Shown: positions 8,581 through 18,236, counted from the stretch's first letter. The stretch: 64,000 bases of DNA from an uncultured Ruminococcus sp. (GCF_946415235.1 NZ_CAMKRR010000001.1:61307-125306), one strand, 5' to 3'. Made by a program: numbers and translations. Notes: generated by a model from the letters alone, not told the origin.

Positions 8581-11379
8581 TTAAAGCAGCGGAAGCTTCT
8601 TTACAAGTCCGAGCAGATAACGCTGTATAATCAGAGCATCTCCTGTTGTGATACCCGGTGAATTTTGGTCAACGTCAGCATTTGCCTTGCCCTGTTCTGT
8701 GAGAGCATGCTCATCTGTACCGCCTATGCCGTACTTGTTTGGATTTGCAAGAGACTGCATTATGAGTACAGCATCTGCCATATCTATTCCGCCGTCGCAG
8801 TTTACATCTCCGAGAAGTGTTGCCTTGATATCGGAGTCGTTTTCTTTTCCGTTGATAGTTACCTTATAGGAGAGATCAACATCGTTGCAAAGGTCGTGAG
8901 TGTAATAGCTGCCGAGGGTTTCAGAGAATTTAACGGTATATTCACCTGCGGGAAGAGTATTGAAGTCCTTGCCGCCTGTTTTATTGCCGTTCTTGTCGAT
9001 TATCGTGCACATGGTATTCGGCTCGACATAAGAAGTATTGGAGAAATCGAAGATCTTTTCCGAGCCGTCGGTACCTGTTGCAGAGAACTTATATCCCTTG
9101 ACAGAGAGCTCTTCGCCTTCTGTATATGTTGTCTTGGAAGGATAAGAGATGACTTCATTGAATTTGTATGTTACGTGTGTGGAAGCAACAGGGGGGGTTG
9201 TTGAAGCTGTTGTGGTCGTAGTAGATGTAGAAGTTGTAGTTGTAGTAGTAGTAGTAGTTGTTGTTGTTGTTGTGGTCGTTGTAGTCGTAGTAGTGGTGGT
9301 AGTTGTTGTGGTAGTCGTAGTTGTAGTTACAACAGGCTGTGAAGCGACAACATATTCGTCTATAACACCTGCCCAGAACTCACCGATCTTTTTATAGCCT
9401 GTGCCGTTGGGGTGGAGCTGATCGCCGCTGATATCGTTCATGCCGTCGAGACAGCCGTGAACATCGGCAAACTTTACATTCTTGCCCTTGCTTGCGTACT
9501 CCTCGGCTACGCTCTTTACTGTATTGTTATAGTTTGCGATCTTCTGAGTATTTCCGCCGTAAGCTGTGTGCTCGGGAACGGAAGCAAGGAATATCATTCC
9601 GTCGGAAGGCATATCCGCAAGCATATAATCCAGCATAGCACGAAGGTCAGACGCACAGGCGTCCATTGAACGGTTAGCTGTCAGATCGTTGGTACCGATC
9701 ATGAGGAGGATTATATCGGGCTGAGCCTGCTTAACGGCATTGCCGTTCTTGAGCTCGTTGTAGAGACTTCCCTTGCCGCCCTGCTGCTGTCCCCAGCCCG
9801 GAACTTCCTTGATCTGATATCCGCTGAAGCCTGCATGGTTGTCATCGTAAGTGATGCCGTTTGCAGAAGCACTGTCTCTGCCGTTGGGACCTACCATGTC
9901 GATCTTGTAGCCCAGCTTTGTGAGAGCGCTGTAGAGATACTTTCTGTATCCGCCCTGCTCGCCGTCGCCGTTGGTGATAGAGTCGCCGACAGGCATGATC
10001 TTTATGGTCTTGCTCTTGTCGATATTGCCTGAGCCGCTGCCGTTCTCATTTTCGTTTCCCTGCTGTCCTGTGCCTGACGATGTACCTACAGTACCCTGAC
10101 CTGTTACAACAGATGAAGCCTTGCCCGACTTGGATACCTGAACTGTGTCAACATAGAAATCGCACAGGTCGCCCGAGCTTTCGGGAGTCTCGATGTAAAG
10201 CGTCATATCGCCGGAATTGGACGGGATAGTGAACTTTGTGTTCTCAAGCTTTGTCCACTCGCCGCTCTTTGCGGTGCAGTCAGCGATCTGTGTATAAGCG
10301 GCGCCGTTTCCGTCGCCCTGCTGGAGTGACATCTGTATGGTTACATTGCTGCCCGTTGTCTGAAGGACAGCTGCACTGAAGCTGTATGTCTCGCCCGGAA
10401 CGAAAGCACTTGAATCCAGCGGGATAGCACAGCCGTTCCACTCATTGGCTCTGTCTGTAACATAGAGTGACTTGGAACCGTCGTAGAAGTTCTTGCTGTT
10501 TGTTTCAACAGAAGCGTTGCCTCTTCCTGCCCAGTCGCCTGTGCCGCTCTCAAAGTCGTTTGTGAAGTAGTCACCGTTTTCGTCGGGGTCTACGACCTTC
10601 TCGGGTATATTAGGATCAGGGTAGGGATCGTTGTCAAGGCCGTTCTCGTATACTCTCACGCTCTTTACGTTGGCCTGACCGTTTGAGCGGTAGCCTTCGA
10701 TATTCAGCGATACCTCGTAAAGAGTACCCGACATATCAAGTCCTGCCTTTGACCATGCGTCAAAGTGCTTGGATACGTCAATTGTGCCCTTCATATAGTT
10801 TGTGGTATTATTCTGTGAACCGCTCATCTGGCGGATGCTCCAGTACTGCGGGAATGTTGCGGTACCGTCGAGAGAAGGCTGATTGTAGCGCATCGTCTTG
10901 CATATATCATATGTATTGCCGTTCAGCGATACCTGTCCTTTTCTCTCTGCACCGTTTCCGGGCGGACGCCAGTCGCCCCAGCCTTCAACGATGTAGTACT
11001 CCATGAGAGGGTTCCTTGTCCATCCGTAAACGCACATATAAGAGTTTCCTCTTGGTGTGTACTCAACATCATAGGTCAGTACGATGTCGGAGCCTATCTG
11101 CTTGTAATTCTGCTTCTTGCTGTCGTAGTTCTTGCCCATACGAGCCAGGAAGTTTTCAATTCCGCTCCATGAACAGGTGAAGGAACCTGCGCCTGGGTTC
11201 ATTGAAGCCTGACCTGTGTAGTTCTGATTCCACATTTCGTAGTCATATCCGCCGATATTGCCTCTGTCCTGCTGATCGGCAGCCTGAACGAAGGTAGCGG
11301 GAGCAGACGGGACACTGAATGTAAGCATTGCTGCACTCAGACCTGCACTGACAAGCCTTTTGAAAATACTCTTGTTCAT
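8581..11379 (-). CDS. Cellulosomal multimodular xylanase/acetylxylan esterase: GH11-CBM22-CE3-dockerin
   Basis: A secreted 932-residue enzyme. Modules in order: signal peptide (to about 35); GH11 endo-xylanase (about 40-245) with catalytic Glu in LMEYYIVEGWG and in VSLNIEGY; CBM22-like xylan-binding module (about 270-415); Ser/Gly linker; SGNH/CE3 esterase (about 460-680) with PVGDSITNGDG (Ser), MIGTNDL and DQLHPNGTG (Asp/His); a run of about 40 Thr; a beta-rich X-module; and a C-terminal dockerin with two calcium-loop repeats (GDVNCDGGIDMADAV and the second at NADVDQN). It should cut xylan and remove acetyl groups while docked to a scaffoldin. The start at 11379 is chosen because GAGG is well spaced; ATG 11388 is too close to it. 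Confidence 0.93.
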   Translation of the reverse strand: MNKSIFKRLVSAGLSAAMLTFSVPSAPATFVQAADQQDRGNIGGYDYEMWNQNYTGQASMNPGAGSFTCSWSGIENFLARMGKNYDSKKQNYKQIGSDIVLTYDVEYTPRGNSYMCVYGWTRNPLMEYYIVEGWGDWRPPGNGAERKGQVSLNGNTYDICKTMRYNQPSLDGTATFPQYWSIRQMSGSQNNTTNYMKGTIDVSKHFDAWSKAGLDMSGTLYEVSLNIEGYRSNGQANVKSVRVYENGLDNDPYPDPNIPEKVVDPDENGDYFTNDFESGTGDWAGRGNASVETNSKNFYDGSKSLYVTDRANEWNGCAIPLDSSAFVPGETYSFSAAVLQTTGSNVTIQMSLQQGDGNGAAYTQIADCTAKSGEWTKLENTKFTIPSNSGDMTLYIETPESSGDLCDFYVDTVQVSKSGKASSVVTGQGTVGTSSGTGQQGNENENGSGSGNIDKSKTIKIMPVGDSITNGDGEQGGYRKYLYSALTKLGYKIDMVGPNGRDSASANGITYDDNHAGFSGYQIKEVPGWGQQQGGKGSLYNELKNGNAVKQAQPDIILLMIGTNDLTANRSMDACASDLRAMLDYMLADMPSDGMIFLASVPEHTAYGGNTQKIANYNNTVKSVAEEYASKGKNVKFADVHGCLDGMNDISGDQLHPNGTGYKKIGEFWAGVIDEYVVASQPVVTTTTTTTTTTTTTTTTTTTTTTTTTTTTTTTTSTSTTTTTASTTPPVASTHVTYKFNEVISYPSKTTYTEGEELSVKGYKFSATGTDGSEKIFDFSNTSYVEPNTMCTIIDKNGNKTGGKDFNTLPAGEYTVKFSETLGSYYTHDLCNDVDLSYKVTINGKENDSDIKATLLGDVNCDGGIDMADAVLIMQSLANPNKYGIGGTDEHALTEQGKANADVDQNSPGITTGDALIIQRYLLGLVKKLPLL
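9186..9345 (-). repeat. Low-complexity Thr-codon tract (linker)
   Basis: About 160 bp of GTT/GTA/GTG/GTC triplets on the plus strand, which read as Thr codons ACN on the coding strand. All four Thr codons are mixed, so the tract is protein-selected rather than a pure DNA slippage repeat. Confidence 0.9.
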
Positions 11380-11388
11380 TTTGATCAT

Positions 11389-11818
11389 TCCTCACTTTCT
11401 GAAAGGTGATAATTCATATCCTTTTCGACCGTGTAAAAGCTAAAAGAGCGGTATTATCCCTTATGCACTTTCTTTTCCACGATTCTTATATTTATTTTAT
11501 TATATTTGTATCAAAAAAGCAAGTCAAATCTTGCGGACACAGCTTTTTCCGGTCATTTTCGTATGCAGGGGAAGAACGCTTTGTTTCGGTAGATGCGGCA
11601 TATCGTGAAAATGGGCTGCCGTTCTCCGCTCGGGATCGGTTGATTTTTGCGGTAGAACTGGCAGTTTATCAATTATTGCGTATTATCTTTTAACCTCATT
11701 TTTTTGACCTTAAAACTCTTGTATTTTTGCATAATTAGCGATATAATATTTATATGTACGCAATATACATATGCGTATTAAGGGTTTGGAAATGGAAAAA
11801 TATTAAGGAGAGAAAAAT
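11389..11818. other. 430-bp divergent intergenic region
   Basis: Separates the xylanase gene (leftward) from the CapA-like gene (rightward). The right edge holds a promoter; the rest is AT-rich and shows no convincing gene or RNA. Confidence 0.6.
11719..11747 (+). promoter_or_regulatory. Promoter of the CapA-like gene
   Basis: TTGTAT (11719-11724), 17-bp spacer, TATAAT (11742-11747); GGAG ribosome site at 11806 and ATG at 11819. Confidence 0.7.
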
Positions 11819-13117
11819 ATGTTAAAGATATCGGGCTGCGGAGATATTCTTATCGCTGATCGTCTTCCTGAGGGGAAATACAAGGGTTTTGAGGAGATCA
11901 GGTCGCTTCTCATGTCTCATGATGTGAGATTCGGAAACCTTGAAACGACTATACACAGAAATGAGGGCTATCCATCGCTTTTTCCTGGCGGCGGCTACTC
12001 GATGGCCGATCCCGACGTCCTTGATGATGTCAGGGAGTACGGATTCAATCTTCTGAGTATCGCAAATAACCATATGCTTGATTTTTCACATAAGGGTCTG
12101 GAAGCTACACTTGGATACCTCAGAGAGAAAAAGCTTGCTTTTGCTGGAGCGGGAATGAACCTTGCCGAGGCTTCAGCTCCGTGCTACATAGAGACAAGAA
12201 ACGGCAGGGCAGCTTTGATCGCAGTAACGAGCAGCTTCCACGATTCGGATGCTGCGGGCAATCAGAGCGTGGATATGAACGGACGCCCCGGCGTCAATCC
12301 GCTCAGACACACGGAGGTATTGCAGGTGACCCCCGACCTTATTAAGGCTGTGCAGCGTATAGCCTTATGCTCGGGAATCAATGACTACAGAGATTTCGGC
12401 GCAAAAAACGGTTATGTTATGCAGAGCAAGAACATCAAGCTGAGAGATGTGCGCTTTACTGAGGGCGACGAGATAAAAAAGCTGTCAAATGTCCTTGAAA
12501 AGGACCTCGACAGGGTCGTTAGCCGCATCAATGAAGCAAAATCACAGGCTGACTGCGTTATCGTTTCCGTTCACGGCCATCAGCTGAAGGGAACGGACAA
12601 TTATGCCGACGACTTTATCGTTGAATTCTGTCAGGCTGCCGCAGATGCAGGAGCTAATATCGTTTTCTGCCACGGCGCACACGTTATCAGAGGCATAGAA
12701 AAGCGCGGAGACAGTGTGATCTTTTACGGTCTCGGCGACTTCGTGCTTAAAAATGAGCTTGAAAGGAAGCTTCCCGCCGATTTCTATGAGAAGTACTCTA
12801 TCCCTTATGAGTATTACGGCTCTGTGGGACTGGCTATGGATATCAGGAGCAACGGTCAGACAAGAGGACTCTGCGCTACCAAGGAAGCGTGGGAAAGCTT
12901 TATCCCGAGCATAGAATTCGATACGGAGGAGAAGAAGGTAACTTCGGTAAAACTTTATCCTATCACTCTGCACTTCGAGCTCCCGAGGAGCAGACGCGGC
13001 TGGCCCGAGCTGTCAGGCAGCAAGGAGATACTTGAAGAGCTTGAAAAAATATCCGCTGATTATGATACACATATCAGCGCAGATACGGACAAAGATTACG
13101 GCATCATAGTGCAATAA
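11819..13117 (+). CDS. CapA-family metallophosphatase-fold protein
   Basis: 432 residues with the CapA/PgsA core: ISGCGDILIADR at the N-terminus, FGNLETTI, NNHMLDFSHKGLEATL, VSVHGHQ, FCHGAHVIRGIE and YGLGDFVL. CapA proteins are involved in making poly-gamma-glutamate capsules and in other less defined polymer or conjugate pathways. Unlike PgsA it has no N-terminal membrane anchor or signal peptide, so it should be cytoplasmic. A PaaK-like ligase and an ATP-grasp ligase follow on the same strand, each with its own leader. This supports a small biosynthetic group, but the product is unknown. Confidence 0.8.
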   Translation: MLKISGCGDILIADRLPEGKYKGFEEIRSLLMSHDVRFGNLETTIHRNEGYPSLFPGGGYSMADPDVLDDVREYGFNLLSIANNHMLDFSHKGLEATLGYLREKKLAFAGAGMNLAEASAPCYIETRNGRAALIAVTSSFHDSDAAGNQSVDMNGRPGVNPLRHTEVLQVTPDLIKAVQRIALCSGINDYRDFGAKNGYVMQSKNIKLRDVRFTEGDEIKKLSNVLEKDLDRVVSRINEAKSQADCVIVSVHGHQLKGTDNYADDFIVEFCQAAADAGANIVFCHGAHVIRGIEKRGDSVIFYGLGDFVLKNELERKLPADFYEKYSIPYEYYGSVGLAMDIRSNGQTRGLCATKEAWESFIPSIEFDTEEKKVTSVKLYPITLHFELPRSRRGWPELSGSKEILEELEKISADYDTHISADTDKDYGIIVQ

Positions 13118-13161
13118 AATAGCAAATAAATTAATTTAAAAATATATTTTTTATAAAGTAC

Positions 13162-13190
13162 TTGAAATTTGGCGTTTTATGGTATATAAT
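13162..13190 (+). promoter_or_regulatory. Promoter of the PaaK-like gene
   Basis: TTGAAA (13162-13167), 17-bp spacer, TATAAT (13185-13190); GGAGAGG and ATG 13226 follow. Confidence 0.75.
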
Positions 13191-13225
13191 AATTATTAAT
13201 AAATTATTACGGAGAGGAAGATATA

Positions 13226-14536
13226 ATGAGTTTAGACGGCTTATTTAAGCGCACGTTATATTGGACGAATGATCTGCTCCATGGCGGAAAGATCTGGAAT
13301 ATCCGGAAGGATATCGCCTCTGTTTTATCCGATTCCGAAAGCGGAAAGAAAAAACAGGATGAGAAGCTGAAGGAGCTCCTTGACTGGGCGACCAAGAACT
13401 CAGCTTTTTATTCCGCTTATGCCGGAAAGTCCCTGCACGAATTTCCTGTCGTGAACAAATTGATCCTCGTTGAGAACCACGATGCCAACAGTGTACCGAA
13501 GGAAAAGATCCCGTGGCAGGAAGGGGATATCTTCATTCAGAAAACCAGCGGCAGTACGGGAGTCCCCTTTGCGGTCCCGCAGGATACGCGCAAGAGACAG
13601 AGACGTATCGGCGCGTTAAAGTACTTCAACGATACTGTGGGCTTCAAGTCTCACGAAAAGCTGGGACAGTGCCGTATCTGGACAAAATGGCACACCAAGT
13701 CGAAGAAGCAGATATTCTGGGAAAACATCTATCCTGTTCAGGTGGGCAATCTTGACGATTCAAAAATGGCAGAGCTTGTGGAAACGATAAAGAGCAAAAA
13801 GCTTTTCGCTTTAAGAGCCTATGCCAGCTGGTACGATTTTCTCCTCGATTATCTGAAACGCGGAAAATGTACAAAGGATGACCTTAAATCACTGAAGGTC
13901 TGTCTGTCTATTTCCGAGGGACTCAATCCTGCCACCAAAGAGGGCATGATGGAGCTCGCGGGCATACCTATCGTTGAGACCTATGCCGACGAGGAAGCGG
14001 GAACACTCGCTCACCAGAGACTCAATGGGACAAATTTTTACCTTAATCATGCCGACTATGTGTTTGAATGCCTGAAAATGGATTCGGACGAGCCTGCCGA
14101 ATACGGCGAGCTCGGAAGGATAGTTCTTACCGACCTGTATAACTATTCTTTCCCGATGATAAGATATGATACGGGAGATACGGCAATATTCCACGAAGGT
14201 ACAAAGGAGAGCAACGGCTGGCCTTACATCGAAAAGCTTTTCGGCAGAAAGATGGACATGGTATTTGACTCCAACGATCAGCCTGTTCATCCCATGAATT
14301 TCGGAAGAACACTTAAGAATTTCGATACCATCCGTCAGTGGCAGTTCGTTCAGAATGATCAGTACAAATATACGATCAAGCTTGAGGTCACCGATGAGTC
14401 TCAGCTGGAAAAGGTCGTAAGCGAACTGAAGGGGATTCTCGGCGAGAAAGCTGATATCGGCGTTGAGCTTGTCAATGAGATCCCTCTTCTGACCTCGGGC
14501 AAGAGAAAGCCTGTCGTCTGCGAATGGAAGCACTGA
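13226..14536 (+). CDS. PaaK/CapK-like adenylate-forming ligase
   Basis: 436 residues of the phenylacetate-CoA ligase / CapK class. The ATP-binding loop QKTSGSTGVPFAV lies near residue 110, ETYADEEAGTLA and the Y-D-T-G-D motif (IRYDTGDTAIF) follow, and a C-terminal swivelling lid ends in GKRKPVVCEWK. This class activates a carboxylate with ATP and passes it to CoA or another acceptor. CapK relatives occur in polysaccharide and peptide-conjugate clusters. The neighbours are a CapA-like protein and an ATP-grasp ligase. The actual acid substrate cannot be read from the sequence. Confidence 0.82.
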   Translation: MSLDGLFKRTLYWTNDLLHGGKIWNIRKDIASVLSDSESGKKKQDEKLKELLDWATKNSAFYSAYAGKSLHEFPVVNKLILVENHDANSVPKEKIPWQEGDIFIQKTSGSTGVPFAVPQDTRKRQRRIGALKYFNDTVGFKSHEKLGQCRIWTKWHTKSKKQIFWENIYPVQVGNLDDSKMAELVETIKSKKLFALRAYASWYDFLLDYLKRGKCTKDDLKSLKVCLSISEGLNPATKEGMMELAGIPIVETYADEEAGTLAHQRLNGTNFYLNHADYVFECLKMDSDEPAEYGELGRIVLTDLYNYSFPMIRYDTGDTAIFHEGTKESNGWPYIEKLFGRKMDMVFDSNDQPVHPMNFGRTLKNFDTIRQWQFVQNDQYKYTIKLEVTDESQLEKVVSELKGILGEKADIGVELVNEIPLLTSGKRKPVVCEWKH

Positions 14537-14657
14537 CGTTTTCGGTGTACTGTATTGTAAAATGCGGATAGACCAAAATAATTCGCTGTATTGCGGGGAG
14601 CGTATTTTGGTAATGGTTTGATTATCAATAAAAAATAAAATTATGGGAGAAATAATA

Positions 14658-15737
14658 ATGATTAAAATGTTAGTAACAGGCGCTTGCGGAGTTACATCAA
14701 GATCTGTAGTGCGTTCTTTGAACAAGAGTGAGTTCTTTAAAAACAAAATCGAATTTATAGGAACAGATATATGTAATCTGAAATATGCTCCTTATGAGGG
14801 ACTTTACAAGAGGGTATACTATGTTCCTCCTTTCAACTCGCCTGATTATCGCGGTATCATGCAGCGTATAATTGACGAGAACGAGATAGAATGTGCTATA
14901 GTTATCCCCGAGCCCGAGGCTCTTTACTGGTCAAAAAATCCTTTTGATGTAAAGTTTATGAGGATACCTCCTGTTTTCGGCGAAGAGGTCATAAGCAAGA
15001 AGAGACTCTACGAGAACCTTACGGGTACAGGTCTTACTCCTAAGTTCCAGGTCCTCAGCAATGATGAGCTCCTCAATGCTCCCGATAAGATCAAGCTTGA
15101 ATACCCCATGTGGATACGCGATTATTCAGAGGGTACAACATCGGGCAAGGGCGCATACCTTGCTCATGACTACAAACACCTTTGTGCATGGGTAGAGATA
15201 AACGAAAATATTGATACATTTATGCTTGCCGAGTTCCTGCCGGGACGCAATCTTGCCTGCTTCCTTTCTTATAATAAAGGCGAGCTGGTACAGTACGGCG
15301 TTGCAGAGAGAGTCGATTACCTTATGGGCAAGGTAGCCGTATCGGGAATAACAGGAAATACCTCTTACGGAAGACTTCTCAATGATAAGAACGTGTTTGA
15401 TATATCACTTAAGGGCGTCAACAAGATACTCGAAAAGACAGGCGAGGAAATGAACGGTCTTGTTGTTGTGGATCTTAAGGAGGATGCCGACGGAAAACCG
15501 ATGATAACAGAGATAAATCTGCGCCATGTTGCTTTCACATCGACTTTTGCAAATGCCGGTCTCAATTTCTCGGAAGCACAGCTTCTATGTATGCTCGGAA
15601 GAGAAAACGAAATACCTGTAAAGGGCACTAAGGTATTTCCCGAGAATAACGCAATGCTGCGTGATGTTGATGGACTTCCGATCTATATTGAGAATTTCCG
15701 TATGCCCAAGATCGGCGATGCTTTTCAGGTAGACTGA
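14658..15737 (+). CDS. ATP-grasp ligase-like protein
   Basis: 359 residues. The N-terminal pre-ATP-grasp domain (MLVTGACGVTSRSVVRSL) is followed by an ATP-grasp fold: KKRLYENLTGTGLTPKF, the lid strand PMWIRDYSEGTTSGKGAYLA, and the metal-binding strand ITEINLRHVAF. It resembles carbamoyl-phosphate-synthase-like ATP-grasp proteins found in sugar-nucleotide and peptide pathways, which join a carboxylate to an amine or thiol through an acyl phosphate. The start 14658 is preferred over 14643 because GGGAG lies just upstream of it. A terminator follows, closing the CapA-PaaK-ATP-grasp group. Confidence 0.82.
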   Translation: MIKMLVTGACGVTSRSVVRSLNKSEFFKNKIEFIGTDICNLKYAPYEGLYKRVYYVPPFNSPDYRGIMQRIIDENEIECAIVIPEPEALYWSKNPFDVKFMRIPPVFGEEVISKKRLYENLTGTGLTPKFQVLSNDELLNAPDKIKLEYPMWIRDYSEGTTSGKGAYLAHDYKHLCAWVEINENIDTFMLAEFLPGRNLACFLSYNKGELVQYGVAERVDYLMGKVAVSGITGNTSYGRLLNDKNVFDISLKGVNKILEKTGEEMNGLVVVDLKEDADGKPMITEINLRHVAFTSTFANAGLNFSEAQLLCMLGRENEIPVKGTKVFPENNAMLRDVDGLPIYIENFRMPKIGDAFQVD

Positions 15738-15767
15738 TAAAGCTGAACTGAAACAACTGTTAATAAT

Positions 15768-15812
15768 ACGTCCGAATGAGGTTTTTGACTCCGTTCGGAC
15801 GTTGCTTTGTTA
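15768..15812 (+). terminator. Terminator of the ATP-grasp gene
   Basis: Stem CGTCCGAA/TTCGGACG (15769-15801) with an imperfect inner part, followed by T-rich sequence. Confidence 0.65.
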
Positions 15813-16043
15813 AAGCTACAGAAGGATATGATATATGCATGAAATGTCATATCCACAGCTTTGCATTTAAAAGTATAAAATTAATCCTGTATTACAATTT
15901 GTTGAATATTCAGCTGATGGCATAGAGTTCTGTGTTTGCTGATGTTATATCAGAATCACGGATTTATGCGAAAAACTCGGGGGTTTATATTAATTTTTTT
16001 ATATTTCTTCATTGAATTTTAAAAAAATATATATTACATACTG

Positions 16044-16072
16044 TTGACATTCGCAGAGTTTTGTGATATAAT
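16044..16072 (+). promoter_or_regulatory. Consensus promoter of the dockerin esterase
   Basis: TTGACA (16044-16049), 17-bp spacer, TATAAT (16067-16072). Confidence 0.85.
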
Positions 16073-16144
16073 CAATGCAAATGTTGGATCATCATGCAAG
16101 GATATCAACAAATTATAAAAACATTTAAAGGAGTGGATGAGAAA

Positions 16145-18055
16145 ATGAAACTGAAAAAATTCACAGCAGCATTATTGTCTGTGGCTATGCTCTTCTGCAT
16201 TCTTCCCTCGGAATGCCTTGAGTCACGCGTACAGGCAGAAGGTAAGATCACTTATAAGATCGCAACATACGGAAAGAATCCGAGCGCTGACTGCGGCTGC
16301 ATACTGGAACCGGATGTTCCGGGTACATACCCCGCAGCTATTTTCCAACACGGAGACCTTTCCTATTCCGTTGTAGCAGCAAATGTAAGAGATGCAATGA
16401 CTGACTGGGTAAATAAAGGACTTATAGAGCCGATGATAGTCGTTACACCTTATGTTATCCAGAACGGCGGCTATAACAGCCATGAGGACTTTACCAAGTA
16501 TCAGCTTCCAAAAGTAGTTGAAAGAATGGAAGACGGTACTTTTGAGAAGCTTATCAGCAGTAAGATCGACAAATCCAAGAAGTTTGCCCTTGCAGGCTGG
16601 TCACTGGGCGGTGCCGTTACTGCCTACGGCGGAAGCAAGTACAGGGAGAAGTTCCCTTACCTCGGAATAATCAGTCCTTCACCTTTCGGTCTGTATCCCG
16701 GAAGCGTTTGGAAGAGCTGGATGCTCAATGACGACGATACAAAGGATTATAAGTTCAATACAGACGATGATCGCTTCTTCTTTATGGCAGCAGGTGAGCA
16801 GGAGCCCGATTATATCTCGGTAAGAGATGTATACTATACCGAATTCGGTGAAAAAGAAAATGCTACAAAGCTGACATGGAAGAGCGGTACTCATTCATGG
16901 GAATATTTCGGAAAGAGCCTTTTCTACTTCGTTTATATGCTGCAGCATGACGGCAAGGAGCCGACTGATGATGAGTTAGCTCTTGCATTCGGTAAAGCAC
17001 CTGAAAGAACCGTAGTAAGACCGGGTGATGTTGTGACTAAACCTGAATTAACAGGTACAGTTAAGTTCGGTGGCCAGGAAAAATGCGGTTTCTCACTTAA
17101 AGCTAATGTAAGCAACAGCAACGCTGCAAATTCAACTCCGACAGCAAATTATCGTATACCTTATTCTTATCACTGGTTCAGAGACGATAAAGAGATCGCT
17201 TATCAGAGAGAAGATCACTATATCCTTACAGCTGAAGATGTCGGCCATAAGATCACCTGCAATGTTAGCAGCAGCATAGGAAAATATTCGGGAGTTATCT
17301 CTGCAACTACAGGTCTTATACAGAAAGCTGATGGTCCTGCAGCTCCTACGGGACTTACGGCAGTTAACTGCACAAACGGACAGGCTAACGGCGCTATAAA
17401 GAATGTTACTACCGCAATGGAGTATAAGAATGTTAATGCTTCAGGCTATACTTCGTGTAAGAGTACGGAAATAACAGGTCTTGCAAAGGGTACTTATTAC
17501 GTAAGATTTAAGGAGACCGACACAAATAAGAGCGGTGCACCTGCAACGCTCAATATCACTGATAACGGCGGCACTTCTGTAGTGACTACAACAGCAAAGA
17601 CTACTACAACGACTACAGCTTCAAAAACGACCACAAAGACTACAACTACAACAGCTAAGCCTACTACAACTACAACAAAAAAGACTACGACTACAACAAA
17701 GGCTACTACTACGACCAAGCCTACAACAACTACCACGAAGGCAACTACCACGAAGGCAACTACCACAACAATGAAGGCTACAACTACAACAACTTCTGCA
17801 ACTACCACAAAGCTTGAAAAGACTATCCCGGGAGATACAAACCTGGATACAAATGTAGATATGGCTGATGCTGTACTCATTATGCAGTGCCTTGCAAATC
17901 CTAATAAATACGGTGTGAACGGAACAGCAAGCACCCATATCACACCACAGGGACTTGCTAACGCAGATGTTGAAGCAGGCGACGGTGTTACACCTAAGGA
18001 TGCTCTTAAAATAGGTGATTATCTTGCAAAGAAGATCCCGGCATTTGATGAGTGA
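16145..18055 (+). CDS. Secreted dockerin-bearing esterase (CE1-like)
   Basis: 636 residues. Signal peptide to about residue 30; alpha/beta-hydrolase domain (about 35-270) of the esterase-D/CE1 type with nucleophile elbow GWSLGG (Ser153) and a terminal His in SGTHSWEYF (His250); an Ig/fibronectin-like pair (about 300-480); a Thr/Lys linker; and a dockerin (570-636) with loops GDTNLDTNVDMADAV and the degenerate second half at NADVEAGDG. CE1 enzymes remove acetyl or feruloyl groups from xylan. The exact ester is not determined here. It has its own promoter and terminator. ATG 16145 starts the signal peptide; an upstream extension would put charged residues before it. Confidence 0.85.
   Translation: MKLKKFTAALLSVAMLFCILPSECLESRVQAEGKITYKIATYGKNPSADCGCILEPDVPGTYPAAIFQHGDLSYSVVAANVRDAMTDWVNKGLIEPMIVVTPYVIQNGGYNSHEDFTKYQLPKVVERMEDGTFEKLISSKIDKSKKFALAGWSLGGAVTAYGGSKYREKFPYLGIISPSPFGLYPGSVWKSWMLNDDDTKDYKFNTDDDRFFFMAAGEQEPDYISVRDVYYTEFGEKENATKLTWKSGTHSWEYFGKSLFYFVYMLQHDGKEPTDDELALAFGKAPERTVVRPGDVVTKPELTGTVKFGGQEKCGFSLKANVSNSNAANSTPTANYRIPYSYHWFRDDKEIAYQREDHYILTAEDVGHKITCNVSSSIGKYSGVISATTGLIQKADGPAAPTGLTAVNCTNGQANGAIKNVTTAMEYKNVNASGYTSCKSTEITGLAKGTYYVRFKETDTNKSGAPATLNITDNGGTSVVTTTAKTTTTTTASKTTTKTTTTTAKPTTTTTKKTTTTTKATTTTKPTTTTTKATTTKATTTTMKATTTTTSATTTKLEKTIPGDTNLDTNVDMADAVLIMQCLANPNKYGVNGTASTHITPQGLANADVEAGDGVTPKDALKIGDYLAKKIPAFDE
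17584..17815 (+). repeat. Thr/Lys linker repeat
   Basis: Low-complexity ACT/ACA/ACC-rich tract interrupted by AAG and GCT codons, encoding a TTTTTKATTT-type linker between the Ig-like part and the dockerin. Confidence 0.85.
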
Positions 18056-18080
18056 TCGGAGAAGTATATAAATACTGCTC

Positions 18081-18126
18081 GGGGAAGAAGCTTCCTTAAG
18101 AAAGCTTCTTCCCCATAACTTTTTAT
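18081..18126 (+). terminator. Terminator of the dockerin esterase
   Basis: 13-bp stem GGGGAAGAAGCTT/AAGCTTCTTCCCC (18081-18114), with a T-run after it. Confidence 0.8.
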
Positions 18127-18174
18127 TGAGGGTCTGAATCGCATTTTTTAGCTGATAACATAGCAATTAACGGG

Positions 18175-18203
18175 TTGACTTGCTGCTGATGCTGTGATAT
18201 AAT
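18175..18203 (+). promoter_or_regulatory. Promoter of the YczE-like gene
   Basis: TTGACT (18175-18180), 17-bp spacer, TATAAT (18198-18203). Confidence 0.8.
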
Positions 18204-18236
18204 CATTCAGTAAAAAATTATGAAAAGAGAGAAAAC

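Larger units (their letters stand above)
15738..16144. other. Intergenic region upstream of the dockerin esterase
   Basis: About 400 bp containing a terminator at its left end and a consensus promoter at its right end. The middle is AT-rich and shows no supported gene. Confidence 0.6.

Noticed and set aside
9149..9397. Poly-valine frame opposite the Thr linker
   Set aside because: It is the complement of ACN Thr codons in the xylanase gene and has no start region.
13889..14746. 285-residue frame on the minus strand
   Set aside because: Lies opposite the PaaK-like gene and its downstream gap; no domain or ribosome site.
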